Below are positions 40,060-49,458 of a stretch of DNA of 64,000 nucleotides, in pieces. Within the stretch, counting starts at the first letter, position 1. Each line of letters starts with the position of its first letter. Origin of the DNA: Paenibacillus radicibacter (lineage in GTDB: Bacteria; Bacillota; Bacilli; Paenibacillales; NBRC-103111). The translations under genes and the position numbers were made by a program. Below the pieces are notes generated by a model. It was not told the DNA's origin, ran no database searches, and saw only the letters and a list, made by a program, of their open reading frames with translations. Location of the stretch: NCBI RefSeq assembly GCF_024721995.1, contig NZ_JANQBC010000012.1, positions 1 through 64,000 of the forward strand. The letters run 5' to 3'.

Positions 40060-42057
40060 CTAGCCCTCTGCTTTTAATTCTAATAACGCATCACGAAGCT
40101 GTGCTGCACGTTCGAATTGCAAGTTACGCGCCGCATCTTTCATTTCAATTTCTAACCGTTCAATTACTGCCTTACGCTCTTTCTTCGACAGCTTCTGTGC
40201 TTTCACTTCTGCTGTATATTCTGCGTTGGACTCTGCAACTTTAGTTGATTCAATTACAGCATGTACCTTCTTAGCAATCGTCGTAGGTGTGATGCCATGC
40301 TTCTCGTTATAAGCTTCTTGAATACTGCGTCTGCGCTCGGTTTCCCCAATCGCTTTCTCCATCGAATCGGTAATCTTATCTCCATACATGATGACTTTAC
40401 CATTGGAATTACGAGCCGCACGTCCAATGGTTTGAATCAGAGAGCGTTCCGAACGAAGGAAACCTTCTTTATCCGCATCAAGAATCGTGACTAATGACAC
40501 TTCGGGTAGATCCAATCCTTCTCGAAGCAAATTGATTCCTACCAGCACATCGAATACGCCTAAGCGCAGTTCACGTAAGATTTGCAACCGTTCTAATGTC
40601 TTAATATCGGAGTGCAAGTAACGGACTTTAATACCGACTTCCTTCAAGTAGTCCGTTAAGTCTTCTGACATCTTCTTCGTTAATGTTGTAACAAGCACAC
40701 GTTCTGCCTTCTTGATCCGATCATGAATTTCACCTAGTAAATCATCAATTTGCCCTTTAGTCGGACGCACTTCAATAATCGGGTCAAGAAGTCCTGTCGG
40801 ACGAATGATCTGCTGGACCATCTCAGGACAATGCTCCAATTCATAAGGACCTGGTGTCGCAGAGATACAAACCATCTGACCCACTTTATTCTCGAATTCT
40901 TCAAATCGAAGCGGTCTGTTATCCAGTGCGGAAGGCAGACGGAATCCATGCTCTACTAACATTTCTTTACGTGCGCGGTCTCCGTTATACATCCCGCGAA
41001 TTTGCGGCAGGGTAACGTGAGACTCATCGACCATAACGAGCCAATCTTGCGGGAAGTAATCAAGCAAGGTATATGGAGTCGCTCCCCGTTCACGGAACGT
41101 CAGAGGTCCTGAATAATTCTCAATTCCCGAACAGAAGCCAATTTCCTGCATCATCTCAATATCGTATCGTGTACGCTGCTCGAGACGCTGTGCTTCAAGC
41201 AGCTTGCCATTGTCTCGAAGCTCCTTCAATCGGTCTTCGAGCTCCTGCTCGATATTCACTAGCGCTTTCTTCATCGATACTTCATCCGTTACGAAGTGAG
41301 ACGCTGGAAAGACTGCGAGGTAGTCTTTGTCACCTATGATTTCGCCTGTTAGTACATCAATTTCTGTAATACGCTCAATTTCATCGCCGAACATTTCCAC
41401 TCGAAATGCTTGCTCATTAAACGATGCCGGGAATATTTCGATGACATCACCGCGAACACGGAAAGTTCCGCGCACAAAGTTCAGATCATTACGTGCGTAT
41501 TGAATATCAACTAATTTAGACAAAATCTCATTACGTGACTTCTCCTGACCTACTCGCACTTCTAATAACAATGATCCATAGGATTCTGGCGAACCTAGAC
41601 CATAAATACACGAAACAGACGCAACGATAATAACATCTTTTCTTTCGAAAAGGGATGCTGTTGCAGCATGGCGCAGTTGGTCAATCTCTTCATTAATACT
41701 GGAATCTTTCTCGATGTAAGTATCTGAAGATGGGATATAAGCTTCCGGTTGGAAGTAATCGTAGTAGGACACGAAGTAGGAAACTGCATTTTCCGGGAAA
41801 AATTCTTGGAACTCCGAACACAGTTGTGCGGCTAAAGTTTTATTATGCGCTATAATCAATGTTGGTCTGTTTAACTTCGCAATAACCTGTGCAGCGGTAA
41901 ACGTCTTGCCTGTGCCTGTTGCACCCAGCAGTGTCTGATATTTCTTGCCAGCTTGAACCCCTTGTACTAACTCTTCAATGGCCTGCGGCTGATCCCCTTG
42001 CGGTGAAAAATCGGATACCAGCTTAAACGGCTTTTGGCTTAACGTAGATTCACTCAT
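40060..42057 (-). CDS. uvrB: excinuclease ABC subunit B
   Basis: The 665-residue UvrB is the central DNA-verification helicase-like subunit. It has Walker [14 protein letters not shown], the beta-hairpin region with [21 protein letters not shown], helicase motifs DESHVTLPQ and [24 protein letters not shown], and the C-terminal UVR domain ([25 protein letters not shown]) that contacts UvrC. ATG 42057 is preferred: GGAGG lies six bases before it, while the open frame continues twelve codons further up. The gene is under a strong promoter with a LexA-like box. Confidence 0.98.
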   Translation of the reverse strand: MSESTLSQKPFKLVSDFSPQGDQPQAIEELVQGVQAGKKYQTLLGATGTGKTFTAAQVIAKLNRPTLIIAHNKTLAAQLCSEFQEFFPENAVSYFVSYYDYFQPEAYIPSSDTYIEKDSSINEEIDQLRHAATASLFERKDVIIVASVSCIYGLGSPESYGSLLLEVRVGQEKSRNEILSKLVDIQYARNDLNFVRGTFRVRGDVIEIFPASFNEQAFRVEMFGDEIERITEIDVLTGEIIGDKDYLAVFPASHFVTDEVSMKKALVNIEQELEDRLKELRDNGKLLEAQRLEQRTRYDIEMMQEIGFCSGIENYSGPLTFRERGATPYTLLDYFPQDWLVMVDESHVTLPQIRGMYNGDRARKEMLVEHGFRLPSALDNRPLRFEEFENKVGQMVCISATPGPYELEHCPEMVQQIIRPTGLLDPIIEVRPTKGQIDDLLGEIHDRIKKAERVLVTTLTKKMSEDLTDYLKEVGIKVRYLHSDIKTLERLQILRELRLGVFDVLVGINLLREGLDLPEVSLVTILDADKEGFLRSERSLIQTIGRAARNSNGKVIMYGDKITDSMEKAIGETERRRSIQEAYNEKHGITPTTIAKKVHAVIESTKVAESNAEYTAEVKAQKLSKKERKAVIERLEIEMKDAARNLQFERAAQLRDALLELKAEG

Positions 42058-42137
42058 CGAATTCCTCCGGCTTTCTCTATAAACTTTTAACATCGAACTT
42101 CCGATAATTAACTATGCATTCTAATAGAAAAGAAATA

Positions 42138-42149
42138 GAATGTTTGTTC
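42138..42149 (-). promoter_or_regulatory. LexA (SOS) box candidate at the uvrBA promoter
   Basis: GAATGTTTGTTC differs in one base from the Bacillales LexA site GAAC-N4-GTTC and lies a few bases downstream of the predicted transcription start. Confidence 0.65.
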
Positions 42150-42156
42150 TCATTAA

Positions 42157-42185
42157 ATTATACATTTTTTTCTTTTTTGTTGCAA
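42157..42185 (-). promoter_or_regulatory. uvrB-uvrA promoter (sigma-A)
   Basis: Minus-strand TTGCAA (42180-42185), 17 bases, TATAAT (42157-42162). Expected start near 42,150, inside or just before the LexA-like box. Confidence 0.75.
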
Positions 42186-42237
42186 ACAAAGAGTGAACAA
42201 TGAAGTACACATACGATGATCTAGGGGTGGTACACGA

Positions 42238-43035
42238 GTGGATTTGACAACACTGCTGGGATTACTATTGGGTTTAGGCGGCATTATCGGCGGCTACCTT
42301 ATGGATGGAGGACATCTCTCATCACTATTCATTCCGAGCGCAATTATTATTGTATTTGGAGGAACTTTCGGAGCGGTAGCAGTAGGTTTTCCCCTACACG
42401 TCCTCAAAACAATTCCACAAGCACTTGGGGTTGCATTTAAAGAAACGAAACGCGATTCATCTAAGAATATTGAAGAGATCGTAGAGATGGCAACTGTTGC
42501 CCGCCGTGAAGGCGTACTCGCACTTGAGCAGCGCGCACAAGAACATGACAATCCTTTCCTCAAAGACGGATTATTAATGGTTGTTGACGGTACTGACCCT
42601 GAATTGACACGTCAGATCCTAGAACTTGAAATCGATGCTGTCGAACATAAAGGTGATGGCATGACCAAAGTATTCGAAGCAGCAGGTGGTTACGCGCCAA
42701 CAATGGGAATTATCGGTACGGTAATGGGACTAATTCACGTACTTGGAAATTTGGATGATCCAGGATCACTCGGACCTGCAATTGCGGTTGCCTTTACAGC
42801 GACACTTTACGGCGTACTTAGTGCGAATGTGATCTACTTGCCAATCGCGAACAAAATTAAAATCCGCTCCAAAGAGCAGATCGCTGAGATGGAATTAATG
42901 TTAGAAGGTATTCTGGCATTACAAGCCGGTGAAAATCCACAATTAATCAAGAAGAAATTGACTTCTTTCGTTAGTGACAAAAAAGCTACAAAGAACCAAC
43001 CGGAAGAAGGTGCTCTTGAAGGTGAGGAGAAATAA
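42238..43035 (+). CDS. motA: flagellar motor stator protein MotA
   Basis: The 265-residue MotA has four membrane helices (about 4-22, 30-48, 150-168, 180-200) and a cytoplasmic domain with the conserved charged segment between helices 2 and 3 (EIVEMATVARREGVLALE). Helix 3 contains PTMGIIGTVMGLIHVL, a family hallmark. With MotB it forms the proton-driven stator. GTG start with GGGGTGG upstream. It overlaps motB by 14 bases. Confidence 0.96.
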   Translation: MDLTTLLGLLLGLGGIIGGYLMDGGHLSSLFIPSAIIIVFGGTFGAVAVGFPLHVLKTIPQALGVAFKETKRDSSKNIEEIVEMATVARREGVLALEQRAQEHDNPFLKDGLLMVVDGTDPELTRQILELEIDAVEHKGDGMTKVFEAAGGYAPTMGIIGTVMGLIHVLGNLDDPGSLGPAIAVAFTATLYGVLSANVIYLPIANKIKIRSKEQIAEMELMLEGILALQAGENPQLIKKKLTSFVSDKKATKNQPEEGALEGEEK

Positions 43036-43783
43036 AAAAAAAGCTGAAGAACACGTCAATCATGAACGGTGGTTAATCACATATGCCGATTTAATTACTT
43101 TACTCCTCGTATTCTTTATCATTATGTATGCGATGAGTAAAGTTGATGTTAGTAAGTACGACGTGCTCGCTTCCGCCCTACAGCACCAGTTCAAACAAGC
43201 GGAGACATTCCTCCCGAAGAATAACGGGATTGCAGGCAAGATGAGCAATACGAACTCCAATCAAGATCAGAAACAGACCGATCAGATGGATCAGAAGAAC
43301 GACAAGGACAAGGCTGAGCACGAGAAGAAAGAGAAAGAACTGCAAGAGTTTAAGAACAAGATCGACACTTACATCAGTGAGCATCAATTGGATGCGCTAA
43401 TTAACGTAGCCGACACCAAACGCGGCATTGCAATTACACTTGATGATGTGTTCCTGTTTAACTCTGGACAAGCCGTACTCAAACCACCTGCCTTCGACAT
43501 TCTGAACAAGCTGGCAACACTGCTTCCAGGACTAAAGAACAAAGTGTCCATCGAAGGACATACGGACAGCGTACCGGTTGCTACAGGTTCCGTGTTTCGA
43601 GACAACTGGGGGCTATCTAGTGAGCGCGCACTGAACGTGCTTCGTTACTTAACGCAGAAGAATAACCTCAATCCGACTCAATTTGTCGCGACAGGCTATG
43701 CAGATACCGTCCCTAAAACAGATAATGATACCGCGGAAAATCGCTCTAAGAATCGCCGAGTTGAAATTATCATTCTTCGCTAA
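43022..43783 (+). CDS. motB: flagellar motor stator protein MotB
   Basis: The 253-residue protein has one membrane helix containing the proton-carrying Asp in TYADLITLLLVFF, a Gln/Lys/Asp-rich linker (about 65-115) and a C-terminal OmpA-like peptidoglycan-binding domain (GHTDSVPV, NWGLSSERALNVL, NRRVEIIIL). The open frame begins at 42974; I place the start at GTG 43022, which gives the usual M-R-R-N-K-K-K N-terminus. It is translated from inside the motA end. Confidence 0.95.
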   Translation: MRRNKKKAEEHVNHERWLITYADLITLLLVFFIIMYAMSKVDVSKYDVLASALQHQFKQAETFLPKNNGIAGKMSNTNSNQDQKQTDQMDQKNDKDKAEHEKKEKELQEFKNKIDTYISEHQLDALINVADTKRGIAITLDDVFLFNSGQAVLKPPAFDILNKLATLLPGLKNKVSIEGHTDSVPVATGSVFRDNWGLSSERALNVLRYLTQKNNLNPTQFVATGYADTVPKTDNDTAENRSKNRRVEIIILR

Positions 43784-43812
43784 ACGCTAAATATTATCCA
43801 TGCCTATAAGTA

Positions 43813-43846
43813 AGAGCTCTTCACATTTACGTGGAGGGCTCTTTTC
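43813..43846 (+). terminator. terminator of motA-motB
   Basis: Twelve-pair stem AGAGCTCTTCAC/GTGGAGGGCTCT (with G-U pairs) followed by TTTT. Confidence 0.85.
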
Positions 43847-43917
43847 ATTTGATAAAAATAGACGAGAACGGCAATCCTAACCTTTAGCTATCATGACTTA
43901 GATAACGAGGTTAAATC

Positions 43918-45057
43918 ATGAAAAAGACAATGATCCACTTATGCATCATGATGATGCTTACATCGATAATATCTGCTAGTTCCGTTCGTGCATATACAGC
44001 ACCACAAGCCGATAAACAAGAAGTAACAAACTTTCTGGCGAACTTGTATGCTGCACGCAATCAGTTTATTAAAAGCGGTGACCCTAGCGCAATTCAACCC
44101 TACTATGATTCGAAAAATGCAACCAGTAAAGGTGCTATGGAGCAAGAATTGCATCGTACCCACTACCTAATAACTTGGGCTGAAAAAAGAGGTATCGTGC
44201 TGACCGACGCAACAGCGAGCATCAATCTTACTCGTTACAATCAAGAAGGATCGACCGTCAAAGTCGCTCTATTCCAAACGAGTAAAATCTCGTATCAATA
44301 TAAAGAACGTCCAGATATTGCCGTCCAGTCATTCGGAGTGGGTACACGTCATGCTCTTACCCTTCGACATGCAGCAAACGGCTGGCAAGTAATTGGTGAG
44401 TGGTATCTCGACCCAATGGACGAGAATCCCGACTTAATCGCTCCGGAGCACATTGCTGGTTTTCCAAACCCAGACATCATCCGTCACTCGCAACACACTC
44501 AAAGTGCTGCACAAAAAAAGCGGTTCAATCGAGAGCAAGCTATCGCTTATGCGACGAAATATGCAGGTGCAGCATGGGGAACTGGGAATAATGGAAAATA
44601 CAATACCAAATACCGCGATTACACGTATCTAGGTGGGGACTGCACCAACTTCTCCTCACAAGTCATTGGTGACCCCCTAGAAGGTGGCGGGCTCGCGATG
44701 ACCGAACAGTGGAAATACATCCTTCATGAGGGTGGGAGCCGTGCATGGATTCAAACAGATCGATTCAAAGACTTTCTCCTCTATAACGGCTATGCCAGCC
44801 TAATTACAACTGGAACTTTCTCTGATATCGTGAAACGAACGATCAAACATCCTCAAGGAGCCATTGCCAAGCTAGTCCCTGGCGATCTTATTGCTTACAT
44901 GCTGGAGGGGAATGTCGATCATTTTTCCATATTCGTAGGCTATGACAGTAACGGTTATCCGCTGGTCAATTCACACACAGCCGATCGCTACCGTGTTCCA
45001 TTTGATTTAGGCTGGGACCAGACAACTCAATATTTACTCATTCATATCAAGGACTAA
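43918..45057 (+). CDS. secreted amidase-domain protein (Amidase_6)
   Basis: The 379-residue protein has a signal peptide (about 1-25, AYTAP after SSVRA) and a C-terminal Amidase_6 domain (about 200-379): NREQAIAYATKYA, then the catalytic segment YLGGDCTNFSSQ, PGDLIAYM...DHFSIFVGYDSNGYPLVNSHTAD. The Cys and two His form the predicted papain-like active site. Similar proteins in Bacillales act on the cell wall or spore. A membrane flippase gene follows, but the spacing (102 bases) leaves coexpression open. GAGGT precedes the ATG. Confidence 0.85.
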   Translation: MKKTMIHLCIMMMLTSIISASSVRAYTAPQADKQEVTNFLANLYAARNQFIKSGDPSAIQPYYDSKNATSKGAMEQELHRTHYLITWAEKRGIVLTDATASINLTRYNQEGSTVKVALFQTSKISYQYKERPDIAVQSFGVGTRHALTLRHAANGWQVIGEWYLDPMDENPDLIAPEHIAGFPNPDIIRHSQHTQSAAQKKRFNREQAIAYATKYAGAAWGTGNNGKYNTKYRDYTYLGGDCTNFSSQVIGDPLEGGGLAMTEQWKYILHEGGSRAWIQTDRFKDFLLYNGYASLITTGTFSDIVKRTIKHPQGAIAKLVPGDLIAYMLEGNVDHFSIFVGYDSNGYPLVNSHTADRYRVPFDLGWDQTTQYLLIHIKD

Positions 45058-45159
45058 TAACCAAGTAAGCCCTTGATCAAATCCTTCTAACATATCTGCA
45101 TACAGCTTGTCATATAAATGAGGAATAGCTGTTCTTCGCGGTATGTTAGAGGTGAATCT

Positions 45160-46476
45160 ATGACGTTACCTACACTCGCCAAGCAGATGGCACTTCGGAC
45201 AAGCTCAATTCTGATTGTCAAACTACTTGGCTTTTTTGCACGTATCCCGCTGTTTCGAATATTAGGACCTGAAGGTATTGGCCGTTATCAGATGGTGTAT
45301 GCCTTTTATGTGCTGCTCTTAACTTTTATTACAAGCGGCTTTCCGACCGTGCTCGCGCTCACCACTGCGAATGATCGAAATCAAGGTTGGCGTTTTTTCA
45401 AAATCATATCCGTCCTGTTCGTTCTGCTTGGCGGTATTGCCAGCTTTCTCTGCTTCACCTACGCCCCTGCTCTCGCTCGTATGCTTGGCGACTCTGACCT
45501 GACCTTTGCCATACGGTGTGTCGCACCAACTCTGCTCATCGTACCCTTCTTATCGCTTATTCGATCCCTCTTACAAGGTGTTGAGGCGTATGGACGCATT
45601 GCGGTATCCGAGCTCATTGAGCAAATATTTCGGGTTGCCATTATGCTGGCTTTGGTCGTATTATGGGTGACTCGTGGTTCAGCAATTGCGGTAAGCGGGG
45701 CCATGTTAGGCACATTCGTTGGTGCGCTTGCTGCCTTAATATTTCTCGTTCTCGCGATTGCCAAAAGACCCGTTGAAGGTCTGTATCGGGAGAAAAAATT
45801 CGGCATCTTCGCCATTGGTCGTAACATCCGTCAATTGTTCCACGATTCCTACATGATCTCGTTAAGCCGCTTTCTCATTCCGATATCCGACTTTCTTGAT
45901 GCGCTCATTATTCCGCGTAGACTACAAGATGCGGGGCTATCTTTTTCCCATGCTAGCGCACTGTATGGTGAAATGACCGGAATGGCAGCCACGATCATCT
46001 ATATGCCTCTCATCTTTACAGCTGCACTCACGCACACCCTAGCTGCCAAACTAAGTTCTGACTGGCGGAGTATGCAGTACACGAGCTTCTTTAGACGAAT
46101 GCGACTTGCGCTTCATATCGGTTGGATTTGGGGCGTTGGCTCAGGAGTAGTCCTCCTATTAAGCAGTGAGCAGCTCTCTATGCTCCTATACGGCACAACC
46201 CAAGCGGCAACAGGTATTCGCTATTTAGCCATCATTCCTTTAATCGCTGGTATGCGAGAAATATCAACATTAATTCTGTGGTCGATCGGGAGAAGGAAGG
46301 AACCTTTTAACGGATTGTTACTCGGAACTTGCTGCAACCTCTTGCTCGGTTATGTATTGGTCGGTCTGCCCGGCTTCGGACGCGAAGGAATCGCGATAGG
46401 GATGATCAGTTTCGAGCTACTCGCTTTAATGTGGAACCTTGTTGCGATTCGCAAATACATGCGTAAGATGACTTAA
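45160..46476 (+). CDS. SpoVB/MurJ-like polysaccharide flippase (MVF family)
   Basis: The 438-residue protein has about twelve membrane helices and the MVF-family opening MALRTSSILIVKLLGFFARIPLFRILGPEGIGRYQMVYAF. Paenibacillus genomes carry several such SpoVB-like genes; they flip lipid-linked wall precursors. The frame opens 14 codons earlier, but ATG 45160 has AGAGGTGA five bases upstream. Which wall polymer it serves cannot be told from context. Confidence 0.9.
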   Translation: MTLPTLAKQMALRTSSILIVKLLGFFARIPLFRILGPEGIGRYQMVYAFYVLLLTFITSGFPTVLALTTANDRNQGWRFFKIISVLFVLLGGIASFLCFTYAPALARMLGDSDLTFAIRCVAPTLLIVPFLSLIRSLLQGVEAYGRIAVSELIEQIFRVAIMLALVVLWVTRGSAIAVSGAMLGTFVGALAALIFLVLAIAKRPVEGLYREKKFGIFAIGRNIRQLFHDSYMISLSRFLIPISDFLDALIIPRRLQDAGLSFSHASALYGEMTGMAATIIYMPLIFTAALTHTLAAKLSSDWRSMQYTSFFRRMRLALHIGWIWGVGSGVVLLLSSEQLSMLLYGTTQAATGIRYLAIIPLIAGMREISTLILWSIGRRKEPFNGLLLGTCCNLLLGYVLVGLPGFGREGIAIGMISFELLALMWNLVAIRKYMRKMT

Positions 46477-46484
46477 TTGTTCCT

Positions 46485-46516
46485 AAAAAAGCTCCCTCTA
46501 CCGAAGTAAAAGGAGC
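46485..46516 (-). terminator. Rho-independent terminator after minJ
   Basis: Stem GCTCCTTTTAC/GTAGAGGGAGC with a TTCG tetraloop, followed by six T on the minus strand. Confidence 0.93.
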
Positions 46517-46539
46517 CTCACCAATCTGTATATAACTGT

Positions 46540-47832
46540 CTATAACTGACCTTCTGATTGTTCCGCCTTGATCGTACGTCCAGATAGCTTGCTGCGCAAA
46601 TAACGGAATAAGTTTGTTTGACGCATTTCCACAAAGTATTGTGCTTCTTGGTCTGGGGCTAGAATAATGCCAAGCGTATGATGATCGCCTGCATAAATCG
46701 CACGCTGCGCAAATTTAATTTCCCCTTTAATATTTAGCACTTCTAATTTGCAAAATGCTGCATTCATTCGCATCGCTTCATGCCACTCGATTCGACTATG
46801 CACTTGCATTCCATTGATTTTACGAATGATTTCACCCGATTGCAGTCCGATCTCTTCTGCTGCGCTTCCTGGTAATACCGCTAGTATGCGTAGTCCTCGA
46901 TTATCATGAACATAAAGCGGAACCTGCCGTGCTTCCACATAACGAGAATAAACCATTATGCCTTCATGTAAACCGATACTTAAGACAGCCGCAATGAGGA
47001 TCGCCGGACTCCAATAATAAGCACCCACCGCAAGCATTACGATGACCACACCATAGATCATCAGCAGCTTGCCGCTTCTACGCACCTTTTCAGGCGGTGT
47101 AGACGTTAAAGTGAGTTCACTATACCCCATCATGATTGGAAAGCCTAGAATCGCCCAACCAGCGCCCCACAGATCACCGCTAAATAAAGCTTGCCATGGC
47201 AACTCTACGTGACTGCCTCCTGTCATCGGTACAATCAGGAACAACGTAATCGGCCAAAAACTTTGTAAGGAATAACCTCCAATGAGCTTCCCCCGTTTTC
47301 CTTCAAAAAACATCGGGGATGCCATCTTCGCCCCTTGCTTACTTACAAGCAATCCCTCCGCCAAGTGGAGTACACCAACTAGTGCGATTAATCCCGGCAT
47401 CTGCGCCTCATGAATCCACTTGAATAACGTACCAATAACTTCCCACTGCATTGCTTCAGGATACCATGAGAGTCCGACATGCAAGATGCCCAGCACACCA
47501 ACCGAATAAGCCAGACACATAAACCGAACGCGTACAATCGCCATTAGCACCGTGATGATCCATAAGACGATGACCGTACCCTGCGTTATAACAATGCCGA
47601 GCATCGCCATAACCACCGAAATCAGGATCCCCGCAACCAGGCCAACGATAATGGAACGCAGCACTTCTTTTCGCAAGGAATGTAATCGGCTATGAAACAA
47701 TTTGCGCTCTAATTGAATCTGCTTGCGATACTGCATTACAAGGAATAACGCACTCACATATAGGAATGGATTGATGAGTAATTGAATCACTGCTCGTCCG
47801 AATTGATTCAGAATCTCAAATCCAACATTCAT
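46540..47832 (-). CDS. minJ: MinJ-like PDZ membrane protein (cell division topology)
   Basis: A 430-residue protein with about eight hydrophobic segments (first at 18-35; last near 250-290), then a PDZ domain (GLRILAVLPGSAAEEIGLQSGEIIRKINGMQV). In B. subtilis MinJ links DivIVA and MinD; it lies near ftsEX and ctpB, as here. Similarity to MinJ is from architecture and gene order, not from an alignment. I chose ATG 47832 because AAAGGAG precedes it at nine bases; TTG 47838 is the alternative. It has its own promoter region after a terminator. Confidence 0.75.
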   Translation of the reverse strand: MNVGFEILNQFGRAVIQLLINPFLYVSALFLVMQYRKQIQLERKLFHSRLHSLRKEVLRSIIVGLVAGILISVVMAMLGIVITQGTVIVLWIITVLMAIVRVRFMCLAYSVGVLGILHVGLSWYPEAMQWEVIGTLFKWIHEAQMPGLIALVGVLHLAEGLLVSKQGAKMASPMFFEGKRGKLIGGYSLQSFWPITLFLIVPMTGGSHVELPWQALFSGDLWGAGWAILGFPIMMGYSELTLTSTPPEKVRRSGKLLMIYGVVIVMLAVGAYYWSPAILIAAVLSIGLHEGIMVYSRYVEARQVPLYVHDNRGLRILAVLPGSAAEEIGLQSGEIIRKINGMQVHSRIEWHEAMRMNAAFCKLEVLNIKGEIKFAQRAIYAGDHHTLGIILAPDQEAQYFVEMRQTNLFRYLRSKLSGRTIKAEQSEGQL

Positions 47833-47849
47833 ATTCAAGTTCTCCTTTG

Positions 47850-47892
47850 TTTAAAAAGAAAATGGGAAGACCGCTATGCAGCCCTCCCATTT
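47850..47892 (-). terminator. terminator after ctpB
   Basis: Stem AAATGGGA/TCCCATTT with inner GACCGC/GCCCTC-like pairing, followed by TTTCTTTTT on the minus strand. Separates minJ transcription from ctpB. Confidence 0.75.
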
Positions 47893-47926
47893 CTATTCGA
47901 CTTTCATCTAATTATTTCCTGCCAGT

Positions 47927-49375
47927 TTATTTAAGCAGCTTTGCAAGCTCATCCTTAGCCGCTTTAAGTTGAAGGTCATTCTCCGGCTTGCGCGCGGTTT
48001 CGATCAACTTTTTCTCAATTTTGGAAGCTGTAGGGCTATCCACTTTTCCCGTTACAGGCAAGCCATTCTCTTGTTGGAATTGCTTCACAATCGCCTCAGT
48101 CTTTGAACTAAAGTAACCATCTGTACGATCAAGCGTATAACCAAGTCCAGATAACATCAGTTGTAGATTTTTCACATCATCACCTGTAGTATCCGCCTTC
48201 AAAGCTTCCTTCTTGGATAAAGGTGCTGCCTTGAAGTAACTTGGCTGTTCCACTGCAAAGTCGGGTGCAATCCCTTTTTTGTGAATCCAATTACCATTTG
48301 GTGTTAACCACTTGAAGACAGTCATCTTCATGTTACTGCCATCGCCGAGCTCTTTGCCAAATGTCATTTGAACCGTACCCTTGCCGAACGTTGTTTCACC
48401 AACAAGCTTCGCTCCAACATTTTCTTGAAGCGCACCTGCTAATATTTCCGAAGCGCTGGCACTTCCTTTATTGATTAGCACAGTGACCGGATACGATTTA
48501 CCCGGACCCTTGGAATGCGTCGTTTCAACACTGCCGTCTCGACTTTCCACTTGAAGCAGTGCTTTATCTTTCGGTACAAAAGGATTCAAGATCTCTGTTA
48601 CGGAAGTAACCAATCCTCCTGGATTGTTACGCACATCGATAATTAAGCCCTTTAGTCCCTTCTTCTCAAGCTTCGCAAGTTCATCTAAGAATCGCTTTGC
48701 TGTATTGGAGGAGAATTGATGAATTTCAATCTTGCCAATCCCTTGATCGAGCATTGCTGCTTCAACGGTCTCGACATCGATATCATCGCGAACAATCGTG
48801 AATGGGATAGGTGTATTTACGCCAGCTCGTACAACTTCAAGCTTCGCTTGAGTGCCTTTCGCACCACGAATTTTCATCACGGCTTGATTTAGCGTCATAC
48901 CATCGAGTTTCTCACCGTTAACAGATAAGATTACATCATTGGCATGTACGCCTGCTTTCTCCGCAGGAGAACCCTTAATCGGCGCTACGACGATGACCTT
49001 ACCTTCTTCTAGCGTCACTTCTGCCCCAATTCCTTGAAAAGAGGAGGAAATAGCCTCTTCAAATTTCTTCGCCTCTTGCGCATCCATATACACCGAGTAA
49101 GGATCTTCAAGTGATCCTAACATCCCGTTAATTGCACCATCGACTAATTTATCGTGATCCACTTTGGTATAGAATTGCTCTTCAATTAACTTATACGCAG
49201 AGGATAGCTTACCTAAATCCTTGCTCGTCAGATTCGAATTCTCCGCATTCGGGCTGGAAGCATGAGTAGAGGCAAACAGTCCGGCTCTGGAATCAACAAT
49301 CATTACTGTTAATACTGCACTGGCAAGCATCCCAAGTAGGACAAATACGAGTACAGTGCGCCCTTTGAACTGCAA
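47927..49375 (-). CDS. ctpB: carboxyl-terminal processing protease CtpB (S41A)
   Basis: The 482-residue protein has an N-terminal membrane anchor (about 6-28), a PDZ domain (about 110-190: APIKGSPAEKAGVHANDVIL), the S41 protease core with catalytic Ser in NKGSASASEILAGAL and Lys in GETTFGKGTVQ, and a C-terminal peptidoglycan-binding domain (VKNLQLMLSGLGYTLDRTDGYFSSKTE). In B. subtilis CtpB processes SpoIVFA during sporulation. TTG start with AGGTGG ten bases upstream. It follows the M23 gene in the division cluster. Confidence 0.93.
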   Translation of the reverse strand: MQFKGRTVLVFVLLGMLASAVLTVMIVDSRAGLFASTHASSPNAENSNLTSKDLGKLSSAYKLIEEQFYTKVDHDKLVDGAINGMLGSLEDPYSVYMDAQEAKKFEEAISSSFQGIGAEVTLEEGKVIVVAPIKGSPAEKAGVHANDVILSVNGEKLDGMTLNQAVMKIRGAKGTQAKLEVVRAGVNTPIPFTIVRDDIDVETVEAAMLDQGIGKIEIHQFSSNTAKRFLDELAKLEKKGLKGLIIDVRNNPGGLVTSVTEILNPFVPKDKALLQVESRDGSVETTHSKGPGKSYPVTVLINKGSASASEILAGALQENVGAKLVGETTFGKGTVQMTFGKELGDGSNMKMTVFKWLTPNGNWIHKKGIAPDFAVEQPSYFKAAPLSKKEALKADTTGDDVKNLQLMLSGLGYTLDRTDGYFSSKTEAIVKQFQQENGLPVTGKVDSPTASKIEKKLIETARKPENDLQLKAAKDELAKLLK

Positions 49376-49458
49376 GTTGTTACACCACCTTTTGATCGAT
49401 AGCCTGCTGGCTTGTCTGCATAGTATATGAAGGGCGCTTCCATTTTATGAAAATGAAC

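Noticed and set aside
43010-43021. earlier motB starts (GTG 42974, GTG 43010, TTG 43016)
   Set aside because: They give an N-terminal extension unlike MotB; GTG 43022 yields the usual basic N-terminus.
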